Of a stretch of DNA of 11,010 bases, positions 1-6,646 are shown piece after piece (position 1 is the first letter of the stretch; each line of letters opens with the position of its first letter). The translations under genes and the position numbers were made by a program. This DNA is from Actinomycetota bacterium (GTDB lineage Bacteria > Actinomycetota > Acidimicrobiia > Acidimicrobiales > JAHWKP01), in NCBI GenBank assembly GCA_019347775.1, contig JAHWKP010000042.1, positions 1-11,010 on the forward strand, read 5' to 3'. The notes beneath the pieces are model-generated. The model saw only the letters and a program-made list of their open reading frames with translations. It had not been told where the DNA came from and did no database searches.

Positions 1-306
1 CACGATGCAGTGGTCGTGGCGCTCGGGGACCAGCCCCGGATCTCGCCGTATGCCTGGCGCGCCGTCGCCGCGGCCACCGCGACCCCCATCGCGACTGCGA
101 CCTATGCCGGAAGGCGCGCTCACCCGGTCAGGCTTCATGCCGACATCTGGGGCGACCTCCCCGTATCGGGCGAGGACGGGGCTCGCACTTTGATGCGGGA
201 GCAGCCCGACCTTGTCACCGAAGTACCGTGCAACGCAGGCACCGCCACCGACATCGACACCACAGAGGAGCTCGACCGATTCAACTCTCCAACTCCTTCC
301 GGGTAG
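1..306 (+). CDS. MocA-like molybdopterin nucleotidyltransferase, C-terminal part
   Basis: This is the 3' end of a gene that begins before the window; about 101 codons are visible, ending at TAG 304-306. The reading frame opens with DAVVVALGDQP, matching the LGDQP-type motif that binds metal and nucleotide in MobA-like NTP transferases. Further on, the AGRRAHPVRL segment and the closing VTEVPCNAGTATDIDTTEEL segment match the GxRGHPV and 'DIDTPEDL' blocks at the end of the MocA/CoxC branch. Family members transfer CMP (or AMP) to molybdopterin to make the dinucleotide cofactor of xanthine-dehydrogenase and CO-dehydrogenase type enzymes, in the cytoplasm. The gene overlaps the following coxG-like gene by about 28 bases, which fits a cox-type accessory operon. 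The N-terminal nucleotide-binding loop is outside the window, so whether it uses CTP or another nucleotide cannot be judged. Confidence 0.8.
   Translation, partial: HDAVVVALGDQPRISPYAWRAVAAATATPIATATYAGRRAHPVRLHADIWGDLPVSGEDGARTLMREQPDLVTEVPCNAGTATDIDTTEELDRFNSPTPSG
265..270 (+). promoter_or_regulatory. Ribosome binding site for the ATT-started coxG gene
   Basis: GAGGAG lies inside the end of the upstream MocA-like gene, with an 8-base gap to the ATT at 279. This is ideal Shine-Dalgarno spacing. The only other in-frame start, GTG 228, has no purine-rich stretch before it. The site is the main reason for placing the coxG start at ATT 279. Confidence 0.55.
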
Positions 307-935
307 CCGTTCCCCCCGAGCAGGCTTGGGTTGTCCTCACCGACGTGCCCCGCATCGCGCCATGTCTTCCCGGTGCCCAGCTGAAGGAAGTCGATGGTGA
401 GGACTACAAGGGGGTCGTCAAGGTGAAGGTCGGGCCCATAAGTGCCCAGTACGCCGGCGTGGCCAGGTTCGTCGAGAAGGACGAGAGCGCGGGCCGCGCC
501 GTTCTGTCTGCCGAAGGCCGCGACACCCGAGGAGCGGGGAACGCCCGCGCCACGATCACGGCCACGCTCGCCGCGGACGGCGGCGGGACGCAAGTCACCG
601 TGGTCACCGACCTCGACGTCACCGGGCGGGTGGCCCAGTTCGGCCGCAGTGTGCTCGCCGATGTGAGCACCAAGCTGATGGAGCAGTTCGCCGAATGTCT
701 AAGTGAGCAGCTGGCCGCCCCACAGCCCGCGGATTCCAGCGGGAACGGGAGCGACCCCCGGGCAACGCCCGATCCCGCCGCCGAAGCCATAGGCGCGGCC
801 AACGCCGCGGTCGACCTCGGCCGCCTCGCTGGCGGCGCCGTGCTGAAGCTCGTGGCTCCCGTGGCCGGCGCGGGCGCGGTCGGGCTGTGGCTGCTTTGGC
901 GCAACCGGCGTCGCCGCGGCCGACGGCGGCGGTGA
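279..935 (+). CDS. coxG: CoxG-type SRPBCC protein with C-terminal membrane anchor
   Basis: The 218-residue product belongs to the carbon monoxide dehydrogenase subunit G (CoxG, SRPBCC fold) family. The body runs from QLSNSFRVAVPPEQAWVVL through DVPRIAPCLPGAQL and the GPISAQYAGVARF strand to the VTDLDVTGRVAQFG block and the long C-terminal helix, all typical of CoxG. After a Pro/Ser/Gly-rich linker comes a hydrophobic segment at about residues 189-207 and an arginine-rich tail, giving a tail-anchored protein with its main domain in the cytoplasm. In known cox systems CoxG helps attach CO dehydrogenase to the membrane. The start is placed at ATT 279 because homologues begin with Met at exactly this residue and GAGGAG precedes it. 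The alternative GTG 228 would add an implausible His/Arg-rich leader read from MocA-like codons. The stop overlaps the next gene's start as GTGA. The partner could be another molybdenum hydroxylase rather than a true CO dehydrogenase. Confidence 0.85.
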   Translation: MQLSNSFRVAVPPEQAWVVLTDVPRIAPCLPGAQLKEVDGEDYKGVVKVKVGPISAQYAGVARFVEKDESAGRAVLSAEGRDTRGAGNARATITATLAADGGGTQVTVVTDLDVTGRVAQFGRSVLADVSTKLMEQFAECLSEQLAAPQPADSSGNGSDPRATPDPAAEAIGAANAAVDLGRLAGGAVLKLVAPVAGAGAVGLWLLWRNRRRRGRRRR

Positions 936-1393
936 GCCAGACCGTCACCGACCGCCGCCGAGTGGCCGAGCTGCTCGGCCGGGAACCGGCGGGGGAGTTC
1001 GAGGTTGTCGTGCGCGACGACACCGGTGACCCGGTCGTCATCCGCAACGTCCCGCTACTGGACGACGGAACGCCCATGCCCACCCTCTACTGGCTGGTCG
1101 GCCGGCAGCAGACACTCGAGGTCAGCCGGCTGGAGTCGCGAGGCGGCGTCCGCCAAGCCGAGATGGAGGTCGATCCCGAAGCGGTGATTGCCGCCCACGA
1201 GCGTTACGACGCCGAGCGGGATCTCGCCATCGATCCGTCGCACGAGGGGCCTCGGCCCTCCGGCGGCGTCGGCGGCACTCGCAAAGGAGTGAAGTGCCTC
1301 CATGCTCACTACGCCTGGTTCCTGGCCGGCGGTGACGACCCCGTCGGGCGGTGGGTGCACGAGCAACTGACCCGGGCAGATGCCGACCAGTGA
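932..1393 (+). CDS. DUF501 family protein
   Basis: This 153-residue protein matches the DUF501 family of Actinobacteria, whose function is unknown. The N-terminal block RRVAELLGREPAGEFEVVVRDD, the central PMPTLYWLVG and the C-terminal GVKCLHAHYAWFLAGGDDPVGRWV are the family's conserved features. The C-terminal block contains a Cys and two His residues that could be functional. GTG 932 is chosen because it overlaps the coxG stop (GTGA, 932-935) and places the conserved domain close to the N-terminus; an upstream start at 887 would only read into coxG. The stop overlaps the Ppx start in the same GTGA manner, so the two proteins are probably made by coupled translation. In many Actinobacteria DUF501 lies between ftsB and ppx. 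Here ftsB and eno are not on the 5' side, and cox accessory genes take their place. Confidence 0.88.
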   Translation: MSQTVTDRRRVAELLGREPAGEFEVVVRDDTGDPVVIRNVPLLDDGTPMPTLYWLVGRQQTLEVSRLESRGGVRQAEMEVDPEAVIAAHERYDAERDLAIDPSHEGPRPSGGVGGTRKGVKCLHAHYAWFLAGGDDPVGRWVHEQLTRADADQ

Positions 1394-2253
1394 GCACTTT
1401 GGCGGCTGTCGATTGCGGCACCAACATGACCCGCCTGCTGGTGCGTCGCGGCGACGAAGATCTCGAGCGGCGCATGGAGTTCGCCCGGCTGGGTCTGGGG
1501 GTGGACAAGAACCAACGGCTCGCCCCCGATGCGGTGCAGCGCACCCTCGACGTGCTGAACGACTTCCGCCAGGTGATGGAACGCCACGACGTCGAGCGCT
1601 TCCGCGCCGTGACCACCTCGGCCACGCGAGACGCCGAAAATCGCGATGACTTCCTGGGTGCGGCCGCCGAAGTGCTCGGTCAGCCGCTGGAGCTCATCAC
1701 CGGCGAGGAGGAAGCAGGTTTGGCCTTCGCGGGGGCGACATCTGCCCTCGACCCGGCGGAGGGACCCTTCGTGCTCGCCGACATCGGCGGCGGCTCCACC
1801 GAGTTGGCGGTCGGCTCGGGTGAGCCGGGCGAGAAGCCGCAGGCCGTGTCGCTCGACGTCGGCTGCGTACGGGTTGCCGAGCGATTTCTGGAGACAGACC
1901 CTCCCACGGCCGTGGAGCTCTCCCAGGCGGTGTCAGTCGTGCGCATCTACATCCGCGAAGCCCGTAACCAATTTCCGGAGATGCGCGAGGCGGCGCGCCT
2001 GATTGGCGTGGCCGGGACGTTCACGACGATGGCGGCGGTGGAGATGGGCCTCATCGGGTACGACCGGAGCAAGGTCCACCACTTCGATCTCACGCGTGCC
2101 GCGGCCGAGGACGTCTTCCGGACCCTGGCCACCGAGTCGCTCGACGACCGGCGGCACAACCCGGGTCTGGAGCCGGCACGGGCCGACGTGATCGTCGGCG
2201 GCTGCTCGCGGTGTGCGTCATGCGCGAGCTGGAGTTCGGGTCCTGTCTGGTGA
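1390..2253 (+). CDS. ppx: Ppx/GppA exopolyphosphatase-family protein, frameshifted near the 3' end
   Basis: The product is a sugar-kinase/Hsp70-fold phosphatase of the Ppx/GppA family, which removes terminal phosphate from polyphosphate or hydrolyses pppGpp. Visible motifs are the first phosphate loop AAVDCGTNMTRLL (residues 5-17), the Glu-rich GEEEAGLAF (from 105), the second phosphate loop LADIGGGSTEL (129-139) and the GVAGTFTTM block (from 206). The first loop has Met where DCGTNSTRLL is common. GTG 1390 overlaps the DUF501 stop (GTGA). After ARADVIVGG the frame reads a Cys/Ser/Trp-rich tail unlike the family and stops at 2253. One base later the proper C-terminus, LLAVCVMRELEFGSCLVSE and onward, continues to TGA 2297. 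A single base is therefore missing near 2200, through a real mutation or a sequencing/assembly error. The active-site motifs are upstream of the lesion. Substrate choice between polyphosphate and pppGpp cannot be told. Confidence 0.85.
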   Translation: MSTLAAVDCGTNMTRLLVRRGDEDLERRMEFARLGLGVDKNQRLAPDAVQRTLDVLNDFRQVMERHDVERFRAVTTSATRDAENRDDFLGAAAEVLGQPLELITGEEEAGLAFAGATSALDPAEGPFVLADIGGGSTELAVGSGEPGEKPQAVSLDVGCVRVAERFLETDPPTAVELSQAVSVVRIYIREARNQFPEMREAARLIGVAGTFTTMAAVEMGLIGYDRSKVHHFDLTRAAAEDVFRTLATESLDDRRHNPGLEPARADVIVGGCSRCASCASWSSGPVW

Positions 2254-2297
2254 GCGAGTCCGATCTGCTCGACGGCCTCGTCGCCTCGCTGAGCTGA
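2202..2297 (+). pseudogene. Out-of-frame C-terminal end of the Ppx gene
   Basis: These bases encode the expected last ~31 residues of the Ppx-family protein, LLAVCVMRELEFGSCLVSES and then a DLLDGLVASLS ending, in a frame shifted relative to the gene body. The junction reads GGCGG then CTG where GGC GGN CTG would keep the frame, so one base is lacking. If the base is restored the gene is about 302 codons long, normal for actinobacterial Ppx proteins, and ends 17 bases before the next start codon. Confidence 0.75.
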
Positions 2298-2314
2298 ACG
2301 CGTAAGGTCCCCGC

Positions 2315-4231
2315 GTGACCTGGACGCCCCCGGCCGACGCCATGGCCGCTACACGGGTCGGCCGCTTCATCACCGAGCACGGGTTGAAGGACATCGACGC
2401 GTTGCGCGACCGCTCGGTGGCCGATCCTGAATGGTTCTGGGACGCCACCGTCCGGGCTCTCGGAATCCACTTCGACCAGCCCTACGACCAGGTCCTCGAC
2501 ACGTCAGAAGGGATCGCCTGGGCGAAGTGGTTCACCGGCGGACGCTTGAACCTGGCGTCGACCTGTGTCGATCGACATGCGGAAGCGACCCCAGAGCACC
2601 GCGCCGTCGTGTGGGAGGGCGAGGACGGTGAGGTCCGCATGTGGACCTACGGTGAGCTGCGCCGCCAGGCCGACGCCATCGCCCATCTCCTGGTGGAGCG
2701 AGGCGTCGGCCCCGGAGACGGAGTCGGCCTGTACCTGCCGATGGTTCCGGAAACGGTGGCCGCCCTGATGGGTGTGGCCAAGGTCGGCGCCGTGTTCCTG
2801 CCCCTGTTCAGTGGTTACGCCGCCCCGGCCGTCTCGTCCCGGCTGGCCGATGCCGGGGCCAAGGCGCTGATCACGGCTGACGGCTTCTACCGGCGGGGCA
2901 AGCCGGTCCACATGCTGGACGCCGCCCGGGAGGCGGTCGCCGAAGTCGACACGCTCACCACCACCGTGGTGGTCCACCGGCTCGGCCACGAGACCATCGT
3001 GGACTCCGCCCGCGGGGAGGTGCCCTGGCCCGAAGGCGCCGCAAATGCCTTCGAGACCCGTAGCGTCGACTCCGAGCACACGCTGTTCATCGCCTACACC
3101 TCGGGCACGACCGGCCGGCCGAAGGGATCGGTCCATGTGCACGGCGGGTTCCTGGTGAAGATCGCGGAGGAGGCTGCCTTCCAGTGCGACGTCGGCCCTG
3201 ACGACACGCTCTTCTGGCTCACCGACATCGGCTGGATCATGGGGCCGTGGCAGTTCGTCGGGGGCTTGGCCAACGGCGCCACGCTGGCCCTGTTCGAAGG
3301 CGCCCCCGACTTTCCTGGCCCCGATCGCCTATGGCAGTTCGTCGAGCGTCACCGCGTGACCGCCCTGGGTGTGAGCCCGACGTTGATCCGGGCCCTCATG
3401 GTCCACGGCGACAAACCACTCGAGGCCCACGATCTGTCGTCGCTACGCGTCCTGGGCTCCACCGGCGAACCGTGGAACGAAGCACCGTGGCGGTGGTTCT
3501 TCGAGAAGGTCGGGGGCGGTCGGTGCCCGGTGATCAACATCTCCGGCGGCACCGAGGTCGGGGCCTGCTTCCTGTCCCCGCACCCGGTCGAGGAGATCGC
3601 TCCGATGTCGTTGGGTGGCCCCTCGCTGGGGATGGCGGTCGACGTCTTCGACGACGATGGCAAGCCCTTGCGGGGTGAGGTGGGCGAGCTGGTGTGCACC
3701 GCACCCTGGCCGGGGATGACCCGCGGTCTGTACCGCGACCCCGAGCGCTACATCGAGACCTACTGGTCGCGCTGGCCCGACGTGTGGGCCCACGGCGACT
3801 GGGCCTCGGTCGACGAGCAGGGTCGCTGGTTCCTGCACGGGCGCAGCGACGACACCATCAAGGTCGCGGGCAAGCGGCTGGGCCCGGCCGAAGCCGAGTC
3901 CGCGCTGGTCGGTCACCCGGCGGTGACCGAAGCTGCCGCCATCGGCGTGCCCGACGACGTTAAGGGTGAAGCGCTGTGGACCTTCGTCGTGCTGAGCCCC
4001 GGAGTCGAGGCCTCTGACGCGCTTCGCAGCGAACTGGCCGACCACGTGGCCGCCGAGCTGGGCAAGTCGTTCAAGCCGTCGGCCGTGCGCTTCACCAGCG
4101 CGCTGCCCAAGACCCGCAACGCCAAGGTTCTGCGACGGGCGGTGAAGGCCGTCGTGTTGGGCAAGGACCCCGGCGATCTGTCTTCGCTGGAGGATCCGGC
4201 CACGATCGAGGCCGTGAGGAACGCCACGTGA
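2315..4231 (+). CDS. Acetyl-CoA-synthetase-like acyl-CoA ligase (AMP-forming)
   Basis: This 638-residue cytoplasmic enzyme is an ANL-superfamily AMP-forming ligase that would activate a carboxylic acid to its acyl-CoA through an acyl-adenylate. It has an ACAS_N-type N-terminal domain (WFWDATVRALGIHF to LASTCVDRHA). The adenylation motifs follow: the phosphate loop YTSGTTGRPKG from 261, STGEPWN from 382, GGTEVG from 411, HGDW from 493, GRSDDTIKVAGKRLGP around 509-524, and the C-terminal catalytic lysine in PKTRNAKVLRR (Lys604). Length and N-terminal domain place it with acetyl-, propionyl- and acetoacetyl-CoA synthetases rather than with fatty-acyl or aryl ligases. However, GGTEVG replaces the usual WWQTETG of true acetyl-CoA synthetase, so the substrate is uncertain. 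The start is GTG 2315 with AAGG seven bases upstream. The stop overlaps the acetyltransferase start as GTGA. Confidence 0.85.
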   Translation: MTWTPPADAMAATRVGRFITEHGLKDIDALRDRSVADPEWFWDATVRALGIHFDQPYDQVLDTSEGIAWAKWFTGGRLNLASTCVDRHAEATPEHRAVVWEGEDGEVRMWTYGELRRQADAIAHLLVERGVGPGDGVGLYLPMVPETVAALMGVAKVGAVFLPLFSGYAAPAVSSRLADAGAKALITADGFYRRGKPVHMLDAAREAVAEVDTLTTTVVVHRLGHETIVDSARGEVPWPEGAANAFETRSVDSEHTLFIAYTSGTTGRPKGSVHVHGGFLVKIAEEAAFQCDVGPDDTLFWLTDIGWIMGPWQFVGGLANGATLALFEGAPDFPGPDRLWQFVERHRVTALGVSPTLIRALMVHGDKPLEAHDLSSLRVLGSTGEPWNEAPWRWFFEKVGGGRCPVINISGGTEVGACFLSPHPVEEIAPMSLGGPSLGMAVDVFDDDGKPLRGEVGELVCTAPWPGMTRGLYRDPERYIETYWSRWPDVWAHGDWASVDEQGRWFLHGRSDDTIKVAGKRLGPAEAESALVGHPAVTEAAAIGVPDDVKGEALWTFVVLSPGVEASDALRSELADHVAAELGKSFKPSAVRFTSALPKTRNAKVLRRAVKAVVLGKDPGDLSSLEDPATIEAVRNAT

Positions 4232-4875
4232 ACCTCGTTCGCTCGGAGATGGAGCTTGCCGCCAGGCGAGTCAGGCTGCGGCCGTTGAGCGTCGGCGACT
4301 TCCACGCCTACAAAGAAGTCCGAACCCGCTGTCGCGACTGGCTGCGGCCATGGGAACCGCTGCCCTCACAGGGTCAGCCCGACCCGTCGACCGAGCGTCG
4401 GGCGTTCTCGGCTCTGTGCGGGGCGCGTGATCGCGAGCGCCAACTCGGCACCGGGTACGGCTTCGGGCTGTTCGTGCCGCCGGCGGCGAGCGAGTCGGCT
4501 GCGGGCCCCGAAAATGCCACCCGGCTGGCGGGCGTCGTCAATCTGTCGGGCATCCAGCGGGGACCGTTCCAGAACTCCTATCTCGGCTACTGGATCGACC
4601 AGGCGTGCGCGGGGCGCGGCTACGTGCCCGAAGCGGTCGCGTTGGTGCTGCGCTTCGCCTTCGAGGAGGCAGACCTGCACCGGGTGCAGGTCGCCATCAT
4701 TCCCCGCAACCACTCCAGCCGGCGGGTGGTCGAGAAGCTAGGTCTGCGCGAGGAAGGTATGGCACTGCGCTACCTGCAGATCAACGGCGTGTGGGAGGAC
4801 CACATCCGTTACGCCATGACGGTGGAAGACTGGGACGAGCGCGGCGACGCGCTCACCAAGGAGTGGCTGATCTAG
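4228..4875 (+). CDS. RimJ/RimL-type GNAT N-acetyltransferase
   Basis: This 215-residue protein belongs to the GNAT acetyltransferase_3 group, which includes RimJ/RimL. The start of the fold is RVRLRPLSVGDFHAYKEVR. The acetyl-CoA pyrophosphate loop is AGRGYVPEA (from about 128), followed by LRFAFEEADLHRVQVAIIPRNHSSRRVVEKLGLREEG and the C-terminal WEDHIRYAM. These are standard family blocks. Such enzymes acetylate the N-terminal amine of proteins or small amines; the substrate here is unknown. GTG 4228 is chosen because GAGGA stands seven bases upstream and it overlaps the ligase stop (GTGA). ATG 4249 is an alternative that would drop seven residues. An insertion of about 20 residues rich in Ala, Ser and Pro (VPPAASESAAGPENATR) separates two strands. 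The gene converges on the minus-strand nuclease gene with only seven bases between stops. Confidence 0.85.
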   Translation: MNLVRSEMELAARRVRLRPLSVGDFHAYKEVRTRCRDWLRPWEPLPSQGQPDPSTERRAFSALCGARDRERQLGTGYGFGLFVPPAASESAAGPENATRLAGVVNLSGIQRGPFQNSYLGYWIDQACAGRGYVPEAVALVLRFAFEEADLHRVQVAIIPRNHSSRRVVEKLGLREEGMALRYLQINGVWEDHIRYAMTVEDWDERGDALTKEWLI

Positions 4876-4882
4876 ATCGGGT

Positions 4883-5878
4883 CTAGTCCTGCTCGAAGCT
4901 CTGTGCCACCGAACAGTCGAGGCGCAGTTCGCACCAGCGACACTGCGGTCCCGGCGTTCGGGTTGCTTCGCGGTTGTCCAGCCAGAGTTCGGCGCACAGA
5001 ATCACGCCCCGGACGGTGCGGGCCAGGGCCGCATCGAGAACACCCTCGTTGATGTCTTCGGGGACGAAAGTGGCCGAGTCGAGGTCGAAGGTGGCGACCC
5101 GCCAGGGCGGCACCCGAGCCCGCAGCGTCTCGATCAGCGCGTAGAAGCGCAGGTCGTCCTGGTGGGCCGGCGCGAAGCCGCCCGTCTTGAGGTCGACGAT
5201 GACCGTGGTGGAGGGGTCGCCTCGCCGCAAAGTGAGGGCCAGGTCGTACTTGGCCCGCAGCACGACATTGCCGTCGAGAAGCTCAGCCTTGGCCGGTGAC
5301 TCGACCCGCGGCGCCCAGCCCGAGTGCAGCGGCGGGAACGAGTCCTGGAACTTGGTGACCCGGTCGGCGGCCTCCCCTTCCAGTTCGCTGCGTTCGGACG
5401 GCGAGCATTCCTCGGCCAGCCAGTGGCCGAGCTCGCCGGGACGCTCCCAGCCTTCGGCGTAGGAGGTGACCGCGGCGCCGACCAGGACCGACGGCGGCTG
5501 ACCGCGCAACGGTCCGAACGAACCCAGCTGAATGGCCTTGTGGGCCAGGGTCCCCCGCGCCGTGGCCACCGACCAGGCGAAGGTGTTCTTGGAGGACAAG
5601 TGGTGGTCTTCGCAAGCCAGAACGGTGGAGATGTCGTGCTTGCCGAAGGTCGTCTTGGCCGCTTTCATGACCGCCGAGGATGCGCTCAGATCGTCCTCCA
5701 GGCGAGCCCTGAGTGCGTCAGCCAGATTGTCGGGGAAGCTCCGACGCTCCTCCGGGAGCGTCAGCAGAGCCTCCAGCGTGTGTTGCTGGGCCGCCGTCAG
5801 CCCGCCCGCCGGGCCCGCCGCATCCGGACGGGGCCGGCCGTTCATGACGGCAGGAGCGGCGGAGGGGTCAGGCAGCAT
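4883..5878 (-). CDS. RecB/Cas4-type PD-(D/E)XK nuclease with Fe-S cysteines
   Basis: The 331-residue product is a stand-alone RecB-family (PDDEXK_1) nuclease, with no helicase attached. The signature residues are in order: Cys89 (LACEDHH), His113 (RGTLAHKAIQ), Asp212 (KYDLAL), Asp229 and Lys231 (VDLKTGG), and Tyr246 (QDDLRFY). Three C-terminal cysteines follow at 313, 316 and 322 (CRWCELRLDC). One Cys before the nuclease core and three after it is the arrangement that holds a 4Fe-4S cluster in AddB and Cas4. Expected activity is metal-dependent cutting or resection of single-stranded or duplex DNA ends. ATG 5878 is chosen: a further upstream open frame of 96 codons is only the shadow of the preceding gene, which this start overlaps by 11 bases. 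ATG 5845 is a possible shorter start but has no ribosome binding site. No cas1/cas2 or repeats are nearby, so a CRISPR role is not indicated. Confidence 0.85.
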   Translation of the reverse strand: MLPDPSAAPAVMNGRPRPDAAGPAGGLTAAQQHTLEALLTLPEERRSFPDNLADALRARLEDDLSASSAVMKAAKTTFGKHDISTVLACEDHHLSSKNTFAWSVATARGTLAHKAIQLGSFGPLRGQPPSVLVGAAVTSYAEGWERPGELGHWLAEECSPSERSELEGEAADRVTKFQDSFPPLHSGWAPRVESPAKAELLDGNVVLRAKYDLALTLRRGDPSTTVIVDLKTGGFAPAHQDDLRFYALIETLRARVPPWRVATFDLDSATFVPEDINEGVLDAALARTVRGVILCAELWLDNREATRTPGPQCRWCELRLDCSVAQSFEQD

Positions 5879-6170
5879 GGAGCTCAGTCTCGCTCCCGCG
5901 CCGGGGGAGTAGCTGGGACCGTAGGTTCGCCGCCTCGGCGAGGCTGACCCCGTTGAAGGCGAGGAGGCCTTCGACCAGGTCGACCCATACGTCGTCCTCG
6001 GTGCGGCCGCGAATGGCGACCGCCACCACGGCCTGACCGTCGGGGAAGCGGCGGATGGTGCGGTCGGCCCGGATCCGGGGCGGCGACCGGAAGCCCGGGA
6101 CCCGCAGATCCAGGCCCCGGGCCTCCGTCGCCAGAGCCCGCACCATTCGCGAGAACCCGAGAGCACTCAC
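5868..6170 (-). CDS. Small conserved-looking protein upstream of the nuclease, function unknown
   Basis: I do not recognise this 100-residue protein. It is soluble, with no signal peptide or membrane segment. The N-terminal part is rich in Arg (SRMVRALATEARGLDLRVPGFRSPPRIRADRTIRR). Next comes a likely beta hairpin (GQAVVAVAIRGRTEDDVWVDLVEGLLAFNG) and a short C-terminal helix with a charged end. The first part could bind nucleic acid, but that is inference only. GTG 6170 is chosen because GGAGGAGGAG stands eight bases upstream; GTG 6194 would add eight residues including a Gly run. Its end overlaps the nuclease start by 11 bases, so the two proteins are probably co-translated and may act together. 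Supporting its reality: the longer competing frame across this region is Arg/Ser/Pro-rich as shadows are, while this frame has normal composition. Confidence 0.7.
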   Translation of the reverse strand: MSALGFSRMVRALATEARGLDLRVPGFRSPPRIRADRTIRRFPDGQAVVAVAIRGRTEDDVWVDLVEGLLAFNGVSLAEAANLRSQLLPRRGSETELHAA

Positions 6171-6280
6171 CGCCGCATCTCCTCCTCCACTCACCCAGCC
6201 ATCTTGCAGACACCTGGTGACAAGCGGCAGGGCGCCGATCCCGCTGAAGCGAATACCCTGGTGGCTGGGGAGGCAAGGAC
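6171..6280. other. Divergent intergenic region
   Basis: These 110 bases separate the minus-strand nuclease operon from the plus-strand copper-protein operon and must hold the promoters for both, if neither is read through. I could not find a well-spaced -35/-10 pair on either strand. GTGACA at 6217-6222 resembles a -35 box, but no AT-rich -10 lies at the proper distance. GGGGAGG (6267-6273) and AAGGA (6275-6279) serve as the ribosome binding region for ATG 6281. Confidence 0.4.
6179..6188 (-). promoter_or_regulatory. Strong ribosome binding site for the 100-aa protein gene
   Basis: On the minus strand this reads GGAGGAGGAG and lies eight bases before GTG 6170. It favours that start over GTG 6194, whose codon lies just upstream of the site. 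Confidence 0.6.
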
Positions 6281-6646
6281 ATGCGGATCGTGAAGTCGGC
6301 GGCCTGGTTGGCGGGGGCGCTATTGCTGGCGGCGGCCGTTCCCTCACATCCGGGACCCCTGGACGAGCGGATTGTGGCGATCGGGTTCCGCTACCAGCCC
6401 GCCGAGATGACCCTCACGCAGGGTGATCCCCTCGAATTCACGAATCTGGATGTGGCACGACATGACGTGACCGCCCGGGATGCGGGCCCCGACGGCCTGC
6501 CGTTGTTCGCCAGCGAAACCATCGGCACGGGGATGACGTCGGCGGTCGAAGGGCTCGATGACTTGCCGCCCGGCGTATACGACTTCACCTGCACACTGCA
6601 CCCCGACATGCTCGGCACTCTGTATCTGGACAGCGCCGATGGCTGA
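6281..6646 (+). CDS. Exported cupredoxin (plastocyanin-like copper protein)
   Basis: The 121-residue product starts with a signal peptide (positively charged MRIVK, hydrophobic AAWLAGALLLAAAV, likely cut near residues 20-25). The mature part is a single cupredoxin domain. The type-1 copper ligands are visible: His61 in ARHDVTA, then Cys104, His107 and Met110 in CTLHPDM, with the normal CxxHxxM spacing. The blocks EMTLTQGDPLEFTNLDVARHDVTA and PPGVYDFTCTLHPDMLGTLYL are typical of the plastocyanin/azurin group. It should carry single electrons or bind copper outside the membrane. ATG 6281 has purine-rich GGGGAGG/AAGGA upstream. It is the first gene of an operon; the DUF1800 gene starts inside its last codons with an eight-base overlap. 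No redox enzyme is encoded nearby, so its partner is unknown. Confidence 0.9.
   Translation: MRIVKSAAWLAGALLLAAAVPSHPGPLDERIVAIGFRYQPAEMTLTQGDPLEFTNLDVARHDVTARDAGPDGLPLFASETIGTGMTSAVEGLDDLPPGVYDFTCTLHPDMLGTLYLDSADG

Noticed and set aside
2195..2210. Programmed frameshift in ppx
   Set aside because: There is no slippery heptamer, no downstream structure evident, and the family does not use recoding; a missing base is simpler.
2504..3142. 212-codon open frame on the minus strand
   Set aside because: It is antisense to the acyl-CoA ligase, whose motifs are complete across this stretch.
4871..4885. Possible terminator between the convergent GNAT and nuclease genes
   Set aside because: Only a short ATCTAGAT palindrome and seven intergenic bases are present; there is no stable stem or T-run.
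4883..5878. CRISPR-associated Cas4
   Set aside because: The cysteine pattern is shared with AddB-type nucleases, and no cas1, cas2 or repeat-spacer array lies in the window.
5324..5947. 207-codon open frame on the plus strand
   Set aside because: It is antisense to the nuclease gene with Gly/Arg/Gln-rich composition and no domain; treated as a shadow.
5879..6166. Upstream extension of the nuclease frame by 96 codons
   Set aside because: The extension is rich in Arg, Ser, Pro and Trp and lies over the 100-aa gene, which has normal composition and a strong ribosome binding site; homology-like sequence begins only after ATG 5878.
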